Assembly (NCBI GenBank): GCA_008015505.1
Contig: SSFR01000001.1
Span: 186,001 to 250,000 of the forward strand
Direction of reading: 5' to 3'
DNA: 64,000 bases
Source of the DNA: Pedobacter sp.
GTDB taxonomy: Bacteria; Bacteroidota; Bacteroidia; Sphingobacteriales; Sphingobacteriaceae
Position 1 is the stretch's first letter. Each line of letters starts with the position of its first letter. A model generated the notes under the pieces. That model did not search any database. It had not been told where the DNA came from and saw nothing but the letters and a program-made list of their open reading frames with translations. Both the position numbers and the translations under genes were made by a program. Positions 41,333-50,305 of this stretch are shown here, one piece after another.

Positions 41333-42433
41333 CTATTTTAATTTGATAGCGAATGTCCAAAAATCGTTGGAGATTATCAAACCTCTGCAACCAAAACAAG
41401 GAGCTTGTCTAAAGTTTAATTTTCCCGAATGATGAATAGGTAACAATAGTTTTGCAATCACCCTTTGTTTTTGGGTTGGAACAATACTGAGTACAGCATC
41501 GCCTTGTTTTATGTGTTGATGAATACTCCAATAATTAAATAATGAAGCGGTCCCATCGATAGGAGCCTTGATTAAATAGGTTTGCGCCCAGATTTCTATT
41601 TGTGATTTCAGAATTTGCATACTCTGATTGAGAGCCTGCTCATGTCTTTTATTTTCCCGACAAGCCTGATTCTGCAACTGTAGCTTGCTTTTTTGAAGAT
41701 TATTAATGGCTAGCTTATTGTTGATGTTTGCAATTTTGACATTTTCATATGCTCGTTTGGTAGACAAATATTCCCGCTGTTTATCTTCATGCTCTTTTGC
41801 ACTGATCGATCCATTGTGAAACAACGTATGATAACGTTTGTAATCTTTTTCAACTAAAATTAACTCCTGACGATAACTTTGTTCTTGACTTTGGTACTTA
41901 CCTTGCAATAACTGGTACTCGGCTAATTCTTTATCAATAATTGCGATTTCCTTTTCTTGTGGACTAATTTCTAATTGCAATTGATAATCCTTATAACTTT
42001 TTAGAAAAGAAAGAAAAACACCTGTCAGATCGCCCATTTGCCATGTGCTATCCAACTGTATTTTAGGTAGTTTTTCTGTTTTCAATTGAGCTTGCAGCTG
42101 CTCAAGTAGATCAAACACGGCGTTTACATCCTGATCGTTCGCTGAATTTTCAACCACCATCAATACATCCCCTTTGCGAACCAATTGATTATTCTTGACG
42201 CGTAGTGCCGTAATTTTACCATTGGTTTTAGCTACCAACGTAACAGGTGGATTTGTCGTAGTAATGGTTGTTTTTGCTGAAAGTTTGTCCGAATATTTGA
42301 CAAAAAAGGACAAAGTGAGCATCAGAAAAATAATCAAGAAAATAACCGATATCCCCCAACGCACTATCCACTTAGGAACAGCAGTAAGCAACTCATTAAC
42401 TGCCTCCGACTTCAATTCTATTTCTTCCCTCAT
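41333..42433 (-). CDS. HlyD-type membrane-fusion adaptor of the RiPP exporter, C-terminally altered
   Basis: 366 residues. One N-terminal membrane helix (about 24-46, GISVIFLIIFLMLTLSFFV), a biotinyl-lipoyl half (NGKITALRVKNNQLVRKGDV at about 73-92), a long coiled-coil hairpin (about 115-285) and the second lipoyl half (IKAPIDGTASLFNYWSIHQ at about 290-308). Usual family members run about 60-80 residues further with a beta-barrel and C-terminal strand. Here homology ends at about residue 336: the last 31 residues (GKLNFRQA, then CFGCRGLI...) are read from a copy of the dispersed repeat end at 41401-41423 and its flank. 3-base gap to the exporter gene. Likely crippled, or the tail was lost at recombination. 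Confidence 0.75.
   Translation of the reverse strand: MREEIELKSEAVNELLTAVPKWIVRWGISVIFLIIFLMLTLSFFVKYSDKLSAKTTITTTNPPVTLVAKTNGKITALRVKNNQLVRKGDVLMVVENSANDQDVNAVFDLLEQLQAQLKTEKLPKIQLDSTWQMGDLTGVFLSFLKSYKDYQLQLEISPQEKEIAIIDKELAEYQLLQGKYQSQEQSYRQELILVEKDYKRYHTLFHNGSISAKEHEDKQREYLSTKRAYENVKIANINNKLAINNLQKSKLQLQNQACRENKRHEQALNQSMQILKSQIEIWAQTYLIKAPIDGTASLFNYWSIHQHIKQGDAVLSIVPTQKQRVIAKLLLPIHHSGKLNFRQAPCFGCRGLIISNDFWTFAIKLK
41401..41423 (+). repeat. Solo repeat end inside the 3' end of the hlyD gene
   Basis: GAGCTTGTCTAAAGTTTAATTT is a copy of the GAGC(C/T)TGTTTAAA repeat end. It marks the point where HlyD homology stops. Plus-strand orientation is that of a left end; the matching right end on the other side of the lan genes is at 49217-49234. 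Confidence 0.5.
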
Positions 42434-42436
42434 GGC

Positions 42437-43990
42437 TTAACTCCCCAGCTCCAACTGATTTTTTACTAGTTCATAATAAGTTCCTCGCGCATATGCTAAC
42501 TCAGCATGGTTTCCCATCTCGACAATACGGCCTTGCTCCAACACAATAATTTGATCCGCATGCTTTACCGTACTTAAACGATGTGCAATCACCAAAACCG
42601 TTTTACCCTTAAAAAATTGATTCAAATTGTTCATAATCAGCCGCTCATTGTTCGCATCTAGAGCACTGGTAGCTTCATCAAAAAATAAATAATCGGGATT
42701 TTTATACACTGCCCGAGCAATTAAGATGCGTTGCTTTTGTCCGGTACTCAACCCAATGCCTTCCATGCCTATTTTGGTATTGTATCGAAGTGGTAAGGAT
42801 TCAATATATTCTTTGATGTTGGCCACTTTTACTGCATGAAGCAATCGCTGTTTATCAATATCATCAACCCCCACAGCAATATTGTTAGCAATTGTATCCG
42901 AAAAAATAAATCCCTCCTGCATTACTACACCACATTGATTACGCCAGGCTTTAGGCGAAATGGTCTTTAAGTTTTGATTCCCAATGTATATTTCACCCCT
43001 ATTGGGTTCATAAAATTTGAGTGCCAGCTTCATCAAGGTTGTTTTTCCACTCCCACTGGCACCAACAATAGCCGTTACCTTATTAGCTGGAATATGTAAA
43101 TCTACCTCCTTCAAAATCATATCCCGATGCATGCCCACATACTGAAAGGATACCTTCTCAAATCTAATCGAAGCAGTAATGTCAACCGCTGCAACTTCAT
43201 TCATTGCGGATTCCTCGTTTGGTTTATTATGAATTTCGGATAAACGCTCCAAACTCAGCTTGGCATCCTGCCAATGCTGTGTAAAGACCACCAGTTGCAT
43301 AACCGGACTATTTAATTGCCCGATGATATAACTAATGGACAGCATCATCCCCAGCGTAATTTGTCCATCGATAACCAATTTAGCGGCCAGGAAGGTAATG
43401 AGGATATTCTTCAATTCATGAATCAAATTAGAGCCTTCATTTTGCATTTGCTCCAAGGCCAGACCTTTTAAATTGATTTTAAACAGACGCACTTGGATAT
43501 TTTCCCACTGCCAGCGTTTTTGTCGCTCGGCATTGTGCAATTTGATTTCCTGCATGCCCGTGATGAGCTCCATTACTTTGCTCTGGTTCTGCGCATTCTG
43601 CGTAAAGCGCTTAAAATCTAAATCAGCACGGTATTTTAAGAAAAACAAAATCCAAACGAAGTACAGCGCACTCCCGATAACAAACACTGAAAAAATAGTG
43701 ACGTTATAATAAGCCAACACGCCACTGAAGACCATTAGGTTGACCAATGAAAATAAAACACTGAGCGTGCTGGATGTTAAAAAGCTTTCAACACGTTGAT
43801 GATCATCAATCCGCTGCATGATATCACCCGTCATCTTCGAATCGAAAAAAGCAATGGGTAGTTTCATCAACTTCACAAAAAAGTCAGAAACGAGCGAAAT
43901 ATTAATCCGACTGCTGATATGCATCAGGATCCAACTTCGGATAAGTTCGATGGTTGTTTGTCCAAAAAATAACATCAGTTGTGCAAACAA
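42437..43990 (-). CDS. C39-peptidase ABC exporter, C-terminal part (after in-frame stop)
   Basis: 517 residues from a TTG at 43988-43990; the frame is actually continuous with 44021-44620 through a single TAA. It holds the rest of the transmembrane domain and the nucleotide-binding domain: GASGSGKTTLMKLAL (Walker A, about 320-334), LSTGQKQRILIARA (signature), DYLFFDEATSALDA (Walker B), IAHRLSTV (H-loop). All catalytic motifs are present. Would export and cleave GG-leader peptides of the locus together with HlyD. Overlaps nothing; hlyD follows 3 bases later. Whether this part is translated alone, by read-through, or not at all is unknown. Confidence 0.8.
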   Translation of the reverse strand: MFAQLMLFFGQTTIELIRSWILMHISSRINISLVSDFFVKLMKLPIAFFDSKMTGDIMQRIDDHQRVESFLTSSTLSVLFSLVNLMVFSGVLAYYNVTIFSVFVIGSALYFVWILFFLKYRADLDFKRFTQNAQNQSKVMELITGMQEIKLHNAERQKRWQWENIQVRLFKINLKGLALEQMQNEGSNLIHELKNILITFLAAKLVIDGQITLGMMLSISYIIGQLNSPVMQLVVFTQHWQDAKLSLERLSEIHNKPNEESAMNEVAAVDITASIRFEKVSFQYVGMHRDMILKEVDLHIPANKVTAIVGASGSGKTTLMKLALKFYEPNRGEIYIGNQNLKTISPKAWRNQCGVVMQEGFIFSDTIANNIAVGVDDIDKQRLLHAVKVANIKEYIESLPLRYNTKIGMEGIGLSTGQKQRILIARAVYKNPDYLFFDEATSALDANNERLIMNNLNQFFKGKTVLVIAHRLSTVKHADQIIVLEQGRIVEMGNHAELAYARGTYYELVKNQLELGS

Positions 43991-44020
43991 AATGAGATAG
44001 ATGAACTTGATATCGTTGTT

Positions 44021-44620
44021 TTACACGCCAATATCGACAATGCTTTGGGTCAGAAATGGAAGAATTAATTGCAACAAGCTCCCCGCAAACAGACTGATGA
44101 TCAGTTGTATCAACAGTTTTTTGTAGCGAAAGAGATACTGAGAAAGAAAGGAAAATCCACGGGGTTTTATGGTCAACTTACCTAGGTCCAATTTTTCTTC
44201 TTCAAACTCAGGACCAGGTTCCAATAAAAGTAAAATTCCCTGATGACTATCGCCCACCCATGATTTTAAAAACTCAGCTTTGGTATATTTTAATAAACCA
44301 TGACTGGGGTCAGCCACAAAAACAGTATCCTGTTTGACCTTATAAACAACTATAAAATGCGCCTGATTCCAATAAGCAATACAAGGGAAGGTAGCATCCG
44401 CTATAAGCTGCTCAAAACTCACTTTAACACCTAAGGTTCGAAATCCAATACTCTCGGCAGCATAACTAAGACCCAAAATGCTACTTCCTTCGCGTGTAGT
44501 TTGGGCTCGTTCTCGCAGCGCTTGTAAAGAGATTATTTTGCCATAATATTTGGCCACCATTCGTAAACAGGTGGGACCACAGTCCATATAATCGGGCTGT
44601 TTGTAAAAGGGGAAACTCAT
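44021..44620 (-). CDS. C39-peptidase ABC exporter, N-terminal part with leader peptidase
   Basis: 199 residues. Peptidase C39 domain: Gln8 and Cys14 in FYKQPDYMDCGPTCLRMVA, His in HFIVVYKV (about 88-95) and Asp in VADPSHGLL (about 101-109), i.e. an intact double-glycine protease. Then the first membrane segment (LLIQLIISLFAGSLLQLILP) and a stop TAA after VDIGV at 44021-44023. Ten in-frame codons (NNDIKFIYLI) then join the 517-residue part. In homologues this position is commonly Gln or another residue, so CAA to TAA is the simplest change. Together the two parts would give about 727 residues, the normal size. Confidence 0.8.
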   Translation of the reverse strand: MSFPFYKQPDYMDCGPTCLRMVAKYYGKIISLQALRERAQTTREGSSILGLSYAAESIGFRTLGVKVSFEQLIADATFPCIAYWNQAHFIVVYKVKQDTVFVADPSHGLLKYTKAEFLKSWVGDSHQGILLLLEPGPEFEEEKLDLGKLTIKPRGFSFLSQYLFRYKKLLIQLIISLFAGSLLQLILPFLTQSIVDIGV

Positions 44621-44674
44621 TTTTTAGTTCATATTAATCTGGGAACTCGGCCAGGGTGCACAAGGCTCTTTTCC

Positions 44675-47600
44675 TTACACGTTATAAACAACCTCTCGCT
44701 CACTTTTCTCTCTTCTGGCCAAGGATGTATGGTATCGATACAACCAATCATACATCAGCATCTCATAGGTACGTTGTCGGGCTTTGAAAATGCGATTAAG
44801 CATCATGTGAGTATAACTTGCTATTAGGTCGTTGAGCGCAACCTGCAATTGTTGCTTACTTTGAAGCTCAAGCACTTGATCAACCAGGGGCTGTATTTCC
44901 CTACTTTTCCATTCTAGTAGATCTATTAAAGGGCGTATTTCGCGCGTAGCATCTAGCTCCCGATTCAAAATATCCGTTACTTCGTTGCGCACCTTACGAA
45001 ACTTGACGTCCAACTGAATCTTTAATCCTTTACCTTCTCCATGCTCCTGGATGAATGCATTTTTCAATTGTTCCAATAAGCTGATCTTTCTATCTCTGCT
45101 CAATTTGAAATTATTTAGAAACTCATCTACACTCCGCAAGGCAAACTGCCATCGGATCTGTTCACCCGCTTCTCCATCAATCGCATCTATCAACTGCAGC
45201 GTAGCCATACTATCGATAAAGAAAATAGATTCAGCAATTGCTATCGAATTAACACCGTAGCGCTCCAGTTCACGCTTATAAGTATCGGTTTGGACTCTGG
45301 TAATTAATCCTTGTCTTATACGCGGGGCGATGAAATTTTTAACGGTCTTAATCACTTCGCCCAGTTTGCTCATATCCGAAATATGAAAACGCACACGAAT
45401 ATGCAAGTCAGGGTCAGCATAGCGGATAAAGAAAAATTGATCGATCCATCCTCTTTCCAATAATATCTCTGCAAGGGGCTTAATGGAGTCGGCCAATAGT
45501 CCATCCGCTATTTTAACACCACAGTAAAATTTATAGTACAACCACTCGCTACCAAGGCTAAAACTGCGTTGAGCAAGTTCGGTCGGACTATTTTTAAGCA
45601 TGCTTGTCTTTAGTATAGTCTCCTGCGAGGATGATGTAACAAGGCTTTTTTCTTTTAGAAGAATGGAAATAAACTCATTGGTATATCCACGCCCTGCCTG
45701 ATCTTTTATCAACAAATAATCAGCATGAAATAAAAATTCTTCCAACACAATGCGGTCTTTCTTTTTAATACTGGCGACTAACATATTCAGACTCAGTACA
45801 TCATCGAAATTGATGAGCAACTCATTATCTCCTTCAGCTAAAACAACTTGTTTTGGGATATTCCAATGTTTTCGCCACTGGGCAATTTTTTCTAAATAAT
45901 CAGAATTGGTATCATCCAACAAAATCTGGAAATCAGATTTCAATAATTGCCATTTCGCACGTGCCAATATCACATTTTTATATTCGACACGGGGTAGAAA
46001 TTGATAATTATCGCTCAAGCTTCCCCAATTGAAACCGAATTCTGACTTTTCGAAAAACTGAATTTGCAAATCACATAAAAACTGGTACACAGGCAAGGCG
46101 TTGAATGAGTAATTATGTGCCGTGCTAAGTCGAGGGATAACTTCCTTATCCAATTTTTTTGAGCGGAGGATTATTTTGTTGTTTTTCACGGAGACCATCA
46201 AATCCTGTAATGGAATTTGATTTTCCACAGACATAGCCGATTTTCCTAAATATGGGATCTCATAATTCCGTAAAACAGGACGCAGCAAAATATTGCCTAA
46301 GCGACTTTCGGGCAAATGAACAACTTCAGCTAAAATTTTATCGGGATACCTGCTCTGTTCATGAACCGTAATATCCTTGATCATTTGATGAATCATTTCC
46401 GACCCATAAGCAAAGCGACCCAATAAATTAGCAGCACTGGAACCTCCACAACTTTGCAGATAGATTTTACCCTGACCAACCAAACGAAACATCATTGCTA
46501 GTGTATCGGGCAGCATATCTGTATGAATGCCTATTCCCTTCACAAGATCATCAGTAAGTGATACCGTGTAATCTCCTCTTTTAATAGCCTGGATAAACTG
46601 ATCGTGCAAAAATTGTTGCTGTTTATTCCAGCGGATATCCGGCAGTTGCCCTCCCGCTGCAGGGATGTAAATATCATCCAGCAGCGCATTGATTCCCGAT
46701 GTGTCTCTTCCGGTGTAGCCAATACCCGTTTCGGTATCTAAAACCTCCAATAGCGAAACTTCAGAATCTTCATACTGGCTGTAAAAATTCTCTTTAAACT
46801 TTTTGAGATTGGCACTTTCATTCTTGAATGAAAAATGATTCAGGAAATGAATCGTCTCAAGCAATTGTTCTTGAATATGCCGATTAAGTGATGCCGTAGG
46901 GGGTATTCGATACAAATCCGTTTGAAATAGCTGATTTTCCTCTATTGAGGTACCGAGGGCTTGTAAATGATGATAAATAGACCGATAAGACACTACATCA
47001 TTTCCCAACTGCTGATCAATGGCTTCAATTTGGACTTGTGTGGCTTCTAAATGCTGAATAATTGTCACTAGTTCCTCGTGTTGCGTGCCAAGGGCTTTCA
47101 GAGAACGTATAAGTTGATAAATAAATTCATCTCCAGTGACAGCCGGTTCCAACTCGCTCACCAATAATTGACCTTGAATCAGTTCCTGGATAAATGCTTC
47201 GGCGTCCGAAGCTGTAATTTCATCATCTACCAATAATGCAACAAGCTCATCAATTAATACTCCTAGCCCTGCACGCTGCAACACCTTCTGTAGATATGCC
47301 GAATCATTCACACTGCTGATTTGATGGACACGTCGATTGTTTACGTATTTGTATTCCACGTAGCGCATGCTTTCTCCAAATGCATACAGGCTATTATTCG
47401 GATAGAAACGCAACAAGGGCAAAAGCACCGGATGTGTATTAAGCTGCTGTGCCAAGGCACATAAATAATTCATGTCTAAGCGCGTATGACGCTTGCTAGC
47501 ATGCTCCAGTATGATTTTACTTTCGTCGCCCCATGTACCCACTCCACAAGCAGCAAATAATCCATAAGGCGTACATCGGCTTTGCATGCGCGTACAATAC

Positions 47601-47824
47601 TTATACAATGCAATGACTAGTTTCTGAATTTCTTTTTCATTCTTTAGCTCATGCCCATGCCACTTAATGAGCTCATCATATAGTACAGGCGAGGCCAGAT
47701 AAATCGCTTCTTTAAAAAATGCTTGCTGGCTGAACGCCCACAGTTCTTGTTCTAATAATGGGTTGGTTTGTAATGGAAGAAGAGGAGTTCTAAAGATAAA
47801 CTGAGAATGGAATTGATAATTCAT
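44675..47824 (-). CDS. Class I lanthipeptide dehydratase (LanB, full length)
   Basis: 1049 residues. Glutamylation domain from the N-terminus with the typical TRMQSRCTPYGLFAACGVG block (about 96-114) and TRLDMNYLCALAQQL (about 133-147), central part with GRDTSGINALLDDIYIP-type segment, and a C-terminal elimination domain from about 755 (SLGSEWLYYKFYCGVKIADG; FFFIRYADPDLHIRVRFHIS near 804-823). Dehydrates Ser/Thr of a precursor peptide to Dha/Dhb with glutamyl-tRNA. Both domains are in one chain. Upstream neighbour is lanC, 59 bases away; downstream is the exporter. No frameshift seen. Confidence 0.9.
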   Translation of the reverse strand: MNYQFHSQFIFRTPLLPLQTNPLLEQELWAFSQQAFFKEAIYLASPVLYDELIKWHGHELKNEKEIQKLVIALYKYCTRMQSRCTPYGLFAACGVGTWGDESKIILEHASKRHTRLDMNYLCALAQQLNTHPVLLPLLRFYPNNSLYAFGESMRYVEYKYVNNRRVHQISSVNDSAYLQKVLQRAGLGVLIDELVALLVDDEITASDAEAFIQELIQGQLLVSELEPAVTGDEFIYQLIRSLKALGTQHEELVTIIQHLEATQVQIEAIDQQLGNDVVSYRSIYHHLQALGTSIEENQLFQTDLYRIPPTASLNRHIQEQLLETIHFLNHFSFKNESANLKKFKENFYSQYEDSEVSLLEVLDTETGIGYTGRDTSGINALLDDIYIPAAGGQLPDIRWNKQQQFLHDQFIQAIKRGDYTVSLTDDLVKGIGIHTDMLPDTLAMMFRLVGQGKIYLQSCGGSSAANLLGRFAYGSEMIHQMIKDITVHEQSRYPDKILAEVVHLPESRLGNILLRPVLRNYEIPYLGKSAMSVENQIPLQDLMVSVKNNKIILRSKKLDKEVIPRLSTAHNYSFNALPVYQFLCDLQIQFFEKSEFGFNWGSLSDNYQFLPRVEYKNVILARAKWQLLKSDFQILLDDTNSDYLEKIAQWRKHWNIPKQVVLAEGDNELLINFDDVLSLNMLVASIKKKDRIVLEEFLFHADYLLIKDQAGRGYTNEFISILLKEKSLVTSSSQETILKTSMLKNSPTELAQRSFSLGSEWLYYKFYCGVKIADGLLADSIKPLAEILLERGWIDQFFFIRYADPDLHIRVRFHISDMSKLGEVIKTVKNFIAPRIRQGLITRVQTDTYKRELERYGVNSIAIAESIFFIDSMATLQLIDAIDGEAGEQIRWQFALRSVDEFLNNFKLSRDRKISLLEQLKNAFIQEHGEGKGLKIQLDVKFRKVRNEVTDILNRELDATREIRPLIDLLEWKSREIQPLVDQVLELQSKQQLQVALNDLIASYTHMMLNRIFKARQRTYEMLMYDWLYRYHTSLARREKSEREVVYNV

Positions 47825-47863
47825 GAAAAGAATAAGAGAAATAAAAAAGCGGCATTTAAAACA

Positions 47864-47892
47864 GGGCCTATTTAAAGTTTATTTTATGAAAT
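47864..47892 (+). repeat. Solo repeat end at the 3' end of lanC
   Basis: GGGCCTATTTAAAGTTTATT then TTATGAAAT closely follows the inner sequence of the right end of the full element at 58775-58936 read on the opposite strand (GAGCTTGTTTAGAGTTTATT then TTATGAAAT). The lanC stop codon (47884-47886) is inside it. Left-end orientation on plus. Confidence 0.6.
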
Positions 47893-49113
47893 CAACAAAC
47901 ACTCATCCCAACTCGGCTCAAAATCAGCCACAGCACCAATCAGCGCTAAGCCAATACCCGCAATGCCTTCAAGCAAGCCTGTACACTTTTCGTAAGTATG
48001 CTCCTGCGTTGCATTTCCGACCCAAGCTTTATAACCCGCCAAACCGTCTGAGAAGGTAGCCATTGACAATGTTTGCTGGTACCAAAATAGTGCTGCGTCT
48101 TTAAAAATTTCGTTGTGTGTGTCTTGATAAAAGCGATTGAAGATATGAGCAATACCGGCTGCACCGTGGCACAAACCCGCATCGCATACCCGATTTTCTT
48201 CCAAATCCCTTCTTTTGGCTGTATAAGTCATTATTTCTAAGACTTTTTCTTTTAACCCGGTATCATCGAATGCTTGAGCCACTTGCCATAAAGCACAACA
48301 TACGCCCAAATCACCATAGCACCACGCCAATCGAGTATCCCGATCCATTTCCGTATCAGCTTCGCTAATAGCGTAAGCATAATAGGCTTTATGAATCGTA
48401 GGGTCTTGGATATGGTCTAATAAATAAGCTACAATGCCATCTAGTAAATTTTTAGATTTTTCGGGATTGATATGAAGTTTATATGCTTTTAGCAGAACTA
48501 CCAAAATACTTGGAATACCATGGGAAAGACCCAGATTAGTGCACTCTTCTAGTTGGCCTTCTTTATAATGGTAGTTCCATTTTTGTTTGCCATTGTCATC
48601 CATCATACTTAACTGCTCAATAATGGCTGTAATATTTTCGTGAATGGTTGGATTAAAGTTCTTTTTTAAGAAATATAAAGCTGCCCCAAGCGAACCATGC
48701 ATGTAGTCGTAATTCCCTCGCTGCATCTCACCGAGCATATAATTTGAAACAATCGGATCAATATCAGGGAAGATTTCAGCGGTATCTACCTCCATAAAGT
48801 CACTTGCCCGTACAAATTCAGTCGCCCAACAAAGTCCAGACACTCCGCTGGCAAAGGAAAAATGGGGCGATGGGTTATTTTCGAGTCCATCATAGGCATT
48901 ACCCATTAGTGCTGCAGCTATATTTAGGTTTTGTTCGTCTTGAGTTAGTTTATAGTAATAGAAAAAAAATAGCGAAACACCCAAATCCCCACCGAACAGA
49001 TTTTCTTGCCCGATAGCAGTTGGATTAGCTAGTAGCTCTTCTTTAATCTCGTACAGTTTTGAATAGATAGATTCTTGTGTGGATTGTTGGGTAATTAATG
49101 GGGTCCAGGGCAT
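47884..49113 (-). CDS. Lanthionine synthetase cyclase (LanC)
   Basis: 409 residues, alpha/alpha-barrel zinc enzyme that adds Cys thiols to dehydrated residues to form (methyl)lanthionine rings. Zinc ligands are present: Cys in RLAWCYGDLGVCCALW (about 272-287) and Cys-His in CDAGLCHGAAGIAHIF (about 320-335). GG-repeat pattern also in FASGVSGLCWATEFV and LLEGIAGIGLALIGAV. Gene order lanC-lanB-exporter-hlyD. Bracketed by two repeat ends, 47864-47892 and 49217-49234. Length normal; intact. Confidence 0.9.
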   Translation of the reverse strand: MPWTPLITQQSTQESIYSKLYEIKEELLANPTAIGQENLFGGDLGVSLFFFYYYKLTQDEQNLNIAAALMGNAYDGLENNPSPHFSFASGVSGLCWATEFVRASDFMEVDTAEIFPDIDPIVSNYMLGEMQRGNYDYMHGSLGAALYFLKKNFNPTIHENITAIIEQLSMMDDNGKQKWNYHYKEGQLEECTNLGLSHGIPSILVVLLKAYKLHINPEKSKNLLDGIVAYLLDHIQDPTIHKAYYAYAISEADTEMDRDTRLAWCYGDLGVCCALWQVAQAFDDTGLKEKVLEIMTYTAKRRDLEENRVCDAGLCHGAAGIAHIFNRFYQDTHNEIFKDAALFWYQQTLSMATFSDGLAGYKAWVGNATQEHTYEKCTGLLEGIAGIGLALIGAVADFEPSWDECLLIS

Positions 49114-49216
49114 GTGATTTTTTTAGAAAAAGACCAGTGGAAAAAAATTAGGTTGTGTACTTAAATAATACGCATTACAAAATAAGTGTCAAGAAAAAAT
49201 CATTAATAAAATGATG

Positions 49217-49234
49217 AAAAGTTTAAACAAGCTC
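49217..49234 (-). repeat. Solo repeat end at the 3' end of the SPASM maturase gene
   Basis: AAAAGTTTAAACAAGCTC matches the right end of the 162-bp elements (AACTCTAAACAAGCTC). It encodes the last codons (Ser-Glu-Leu-Val) and the stop of the maturase gene, at 49223-49225. With the left ends at 47864 and 41401 it brackets lanC and the whole lan block in inverted orientation. Confidence 0.5.
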
Positions 49235-50290
49235 ACTATGTGATTTGAGAGTTGAAAGGTTCCACCGAGCAGTATATGGATCATAATTACATGGCGTTGT
49301 AGACTTATAAATATTATTTATTTGATCAAAAACGATGGGGCGGGTATCAAAGCAGATATACCTAAACTCACAATTTTGACACCCTTCTATTTGATCTTTA
49401 CTAGAGTACCAAAGTGTCTTAAAATGCGGTTTGTTGATAGCAGAAATAATCGTATCCGAACAAATGTTGCCAAACGACTCCATATCATTTATTGTATTCT
49501 TGATATTCCCCTCAATATCAATAGTAACTTTTCCGTTGTAGTACGGATTTCGAAGACGTGATTCAAAAAAGAACTCAGAATTGAGAAAGAAACTACTAAA
49601 TGAAACGGCACTCTTTTCTTGAGAATTATTCAAATTATCTACCCTGTGTTTAATACATAGGCTATCAACTGTTGTTTGTAAATCAATGGTATGATTATAA
49701 AATGTGACGCATCGTAGCTGGACATATTTATTTATGCTATTCAAGAACATTTCATCCATTACTTCACTATGATGAGGAAGTAGAACTTCAAACATATTTA
49801 AGTTTGGACAATGTTGAATAAGTTTTGCTAAGAATTGAGTAAAACATGCTATGACATCCAAATCTATACTACCCAGCCTGAGTTGAAAATACGAGCATCC
49901 TAGCTCATTCAGCTCTATCATGGCAATGTCATATGTGTAATTATGGTTAAACTCAATTATTGCATTTGAAATGAGGCTTGGAGAAGCCCATTTCTTTTTC
50001 ATCTTTGGGAAAAGTTTTGTCTCCTCTTCATTACACCAAAATATTAGTTCATTATCTTCTAAGCAGTTAATATATTCCTCCAATATTTCCCGATTATTCT
50101 TATCTACTAAATCCATTAATTGATGAAGAGAATGTCCTTCAAATTCCTCGATAAAATAATACATAGATTGGGGAATTATATATAATTTTCCCCTCCCCAC
50201 ATCACATATTGTCGCTCTTTGAGCACCCTTTACAGGTATGCAATCTGCAAAAAGCATAAAAACTTGACTTCTTGAGGACACTCTATTCAT
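49223..50290 (-). CDS. SPASM-domain peptide maturase of a grasp-with-spasm system (GwsS-like)
   Basis: 355 residues. No radical-SAM CxxxCxxC motif at the N-terminus, so not an active rSAM enzyme. C-terminal SPASM-type cysteines: GCQNCEFRYICFDTRP (about 313-328) and TPCNYDPYTARW (about 341-352), the pattern known from the non-rSAM maturases that accompany an ATP-grasp enzyme in Bacteroidota grasp-with-spasm clusters. N-terminal ~120 residues (FMLFADCIPVKGAQRATICD) look like a peptide-binding region. Precise chemistry not established from sequence. The final residues and stop come from a repeat end. Next upstream gene in the transcript is the secreted protein, 15 bases away. Confidence 0.75.
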   Translation of the reverse strand: MNRVSSRSQVFMLFADCIPVKGAQRATICDVGRGKLYIIPQSMYYFIEEFEGHSLHQLMDLVDKNNREILEEYINCLEDNELIFWCNEEETKLFPKMKKKWASPSLISNAIIEFNHNYTYDIAMIELNELGCSYFQLRLGSIDLDVIACFTQFLAKLIQHCPNLNMFEVLLPHHSEVMDEMFLNSINKYVQLRCVTFYNHTIDLQTTVDSLCIKHRVDNLNNSQEKSAVSFSSFFLNSEFFFESRLRNPYYNGKVTIDIEGNIKNTINDMESFGNICSDTIISAINKPHFKTLWYSSKDQIEGCQNCEFRYICFDTRPIVFDQINNIYKSTTPCNYDPYTARWNLSTLKSHSELV

Positions 50291-50305
50291 TTGATAAATC
50301 GAAAA

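Noticed and set aside
44675..47824. Thiopeptide-type split dehydratase
   Set aside because: Glutamylation and elimination parts are in one polypeptide, with LanC beside it and a lanthipeptide-type precursor in the locus.
49223..50290. Radical SAM enzyme
   Set aside because: No CxxxCxxC motif; only the C-terminal SPASM-type cysteines are present.
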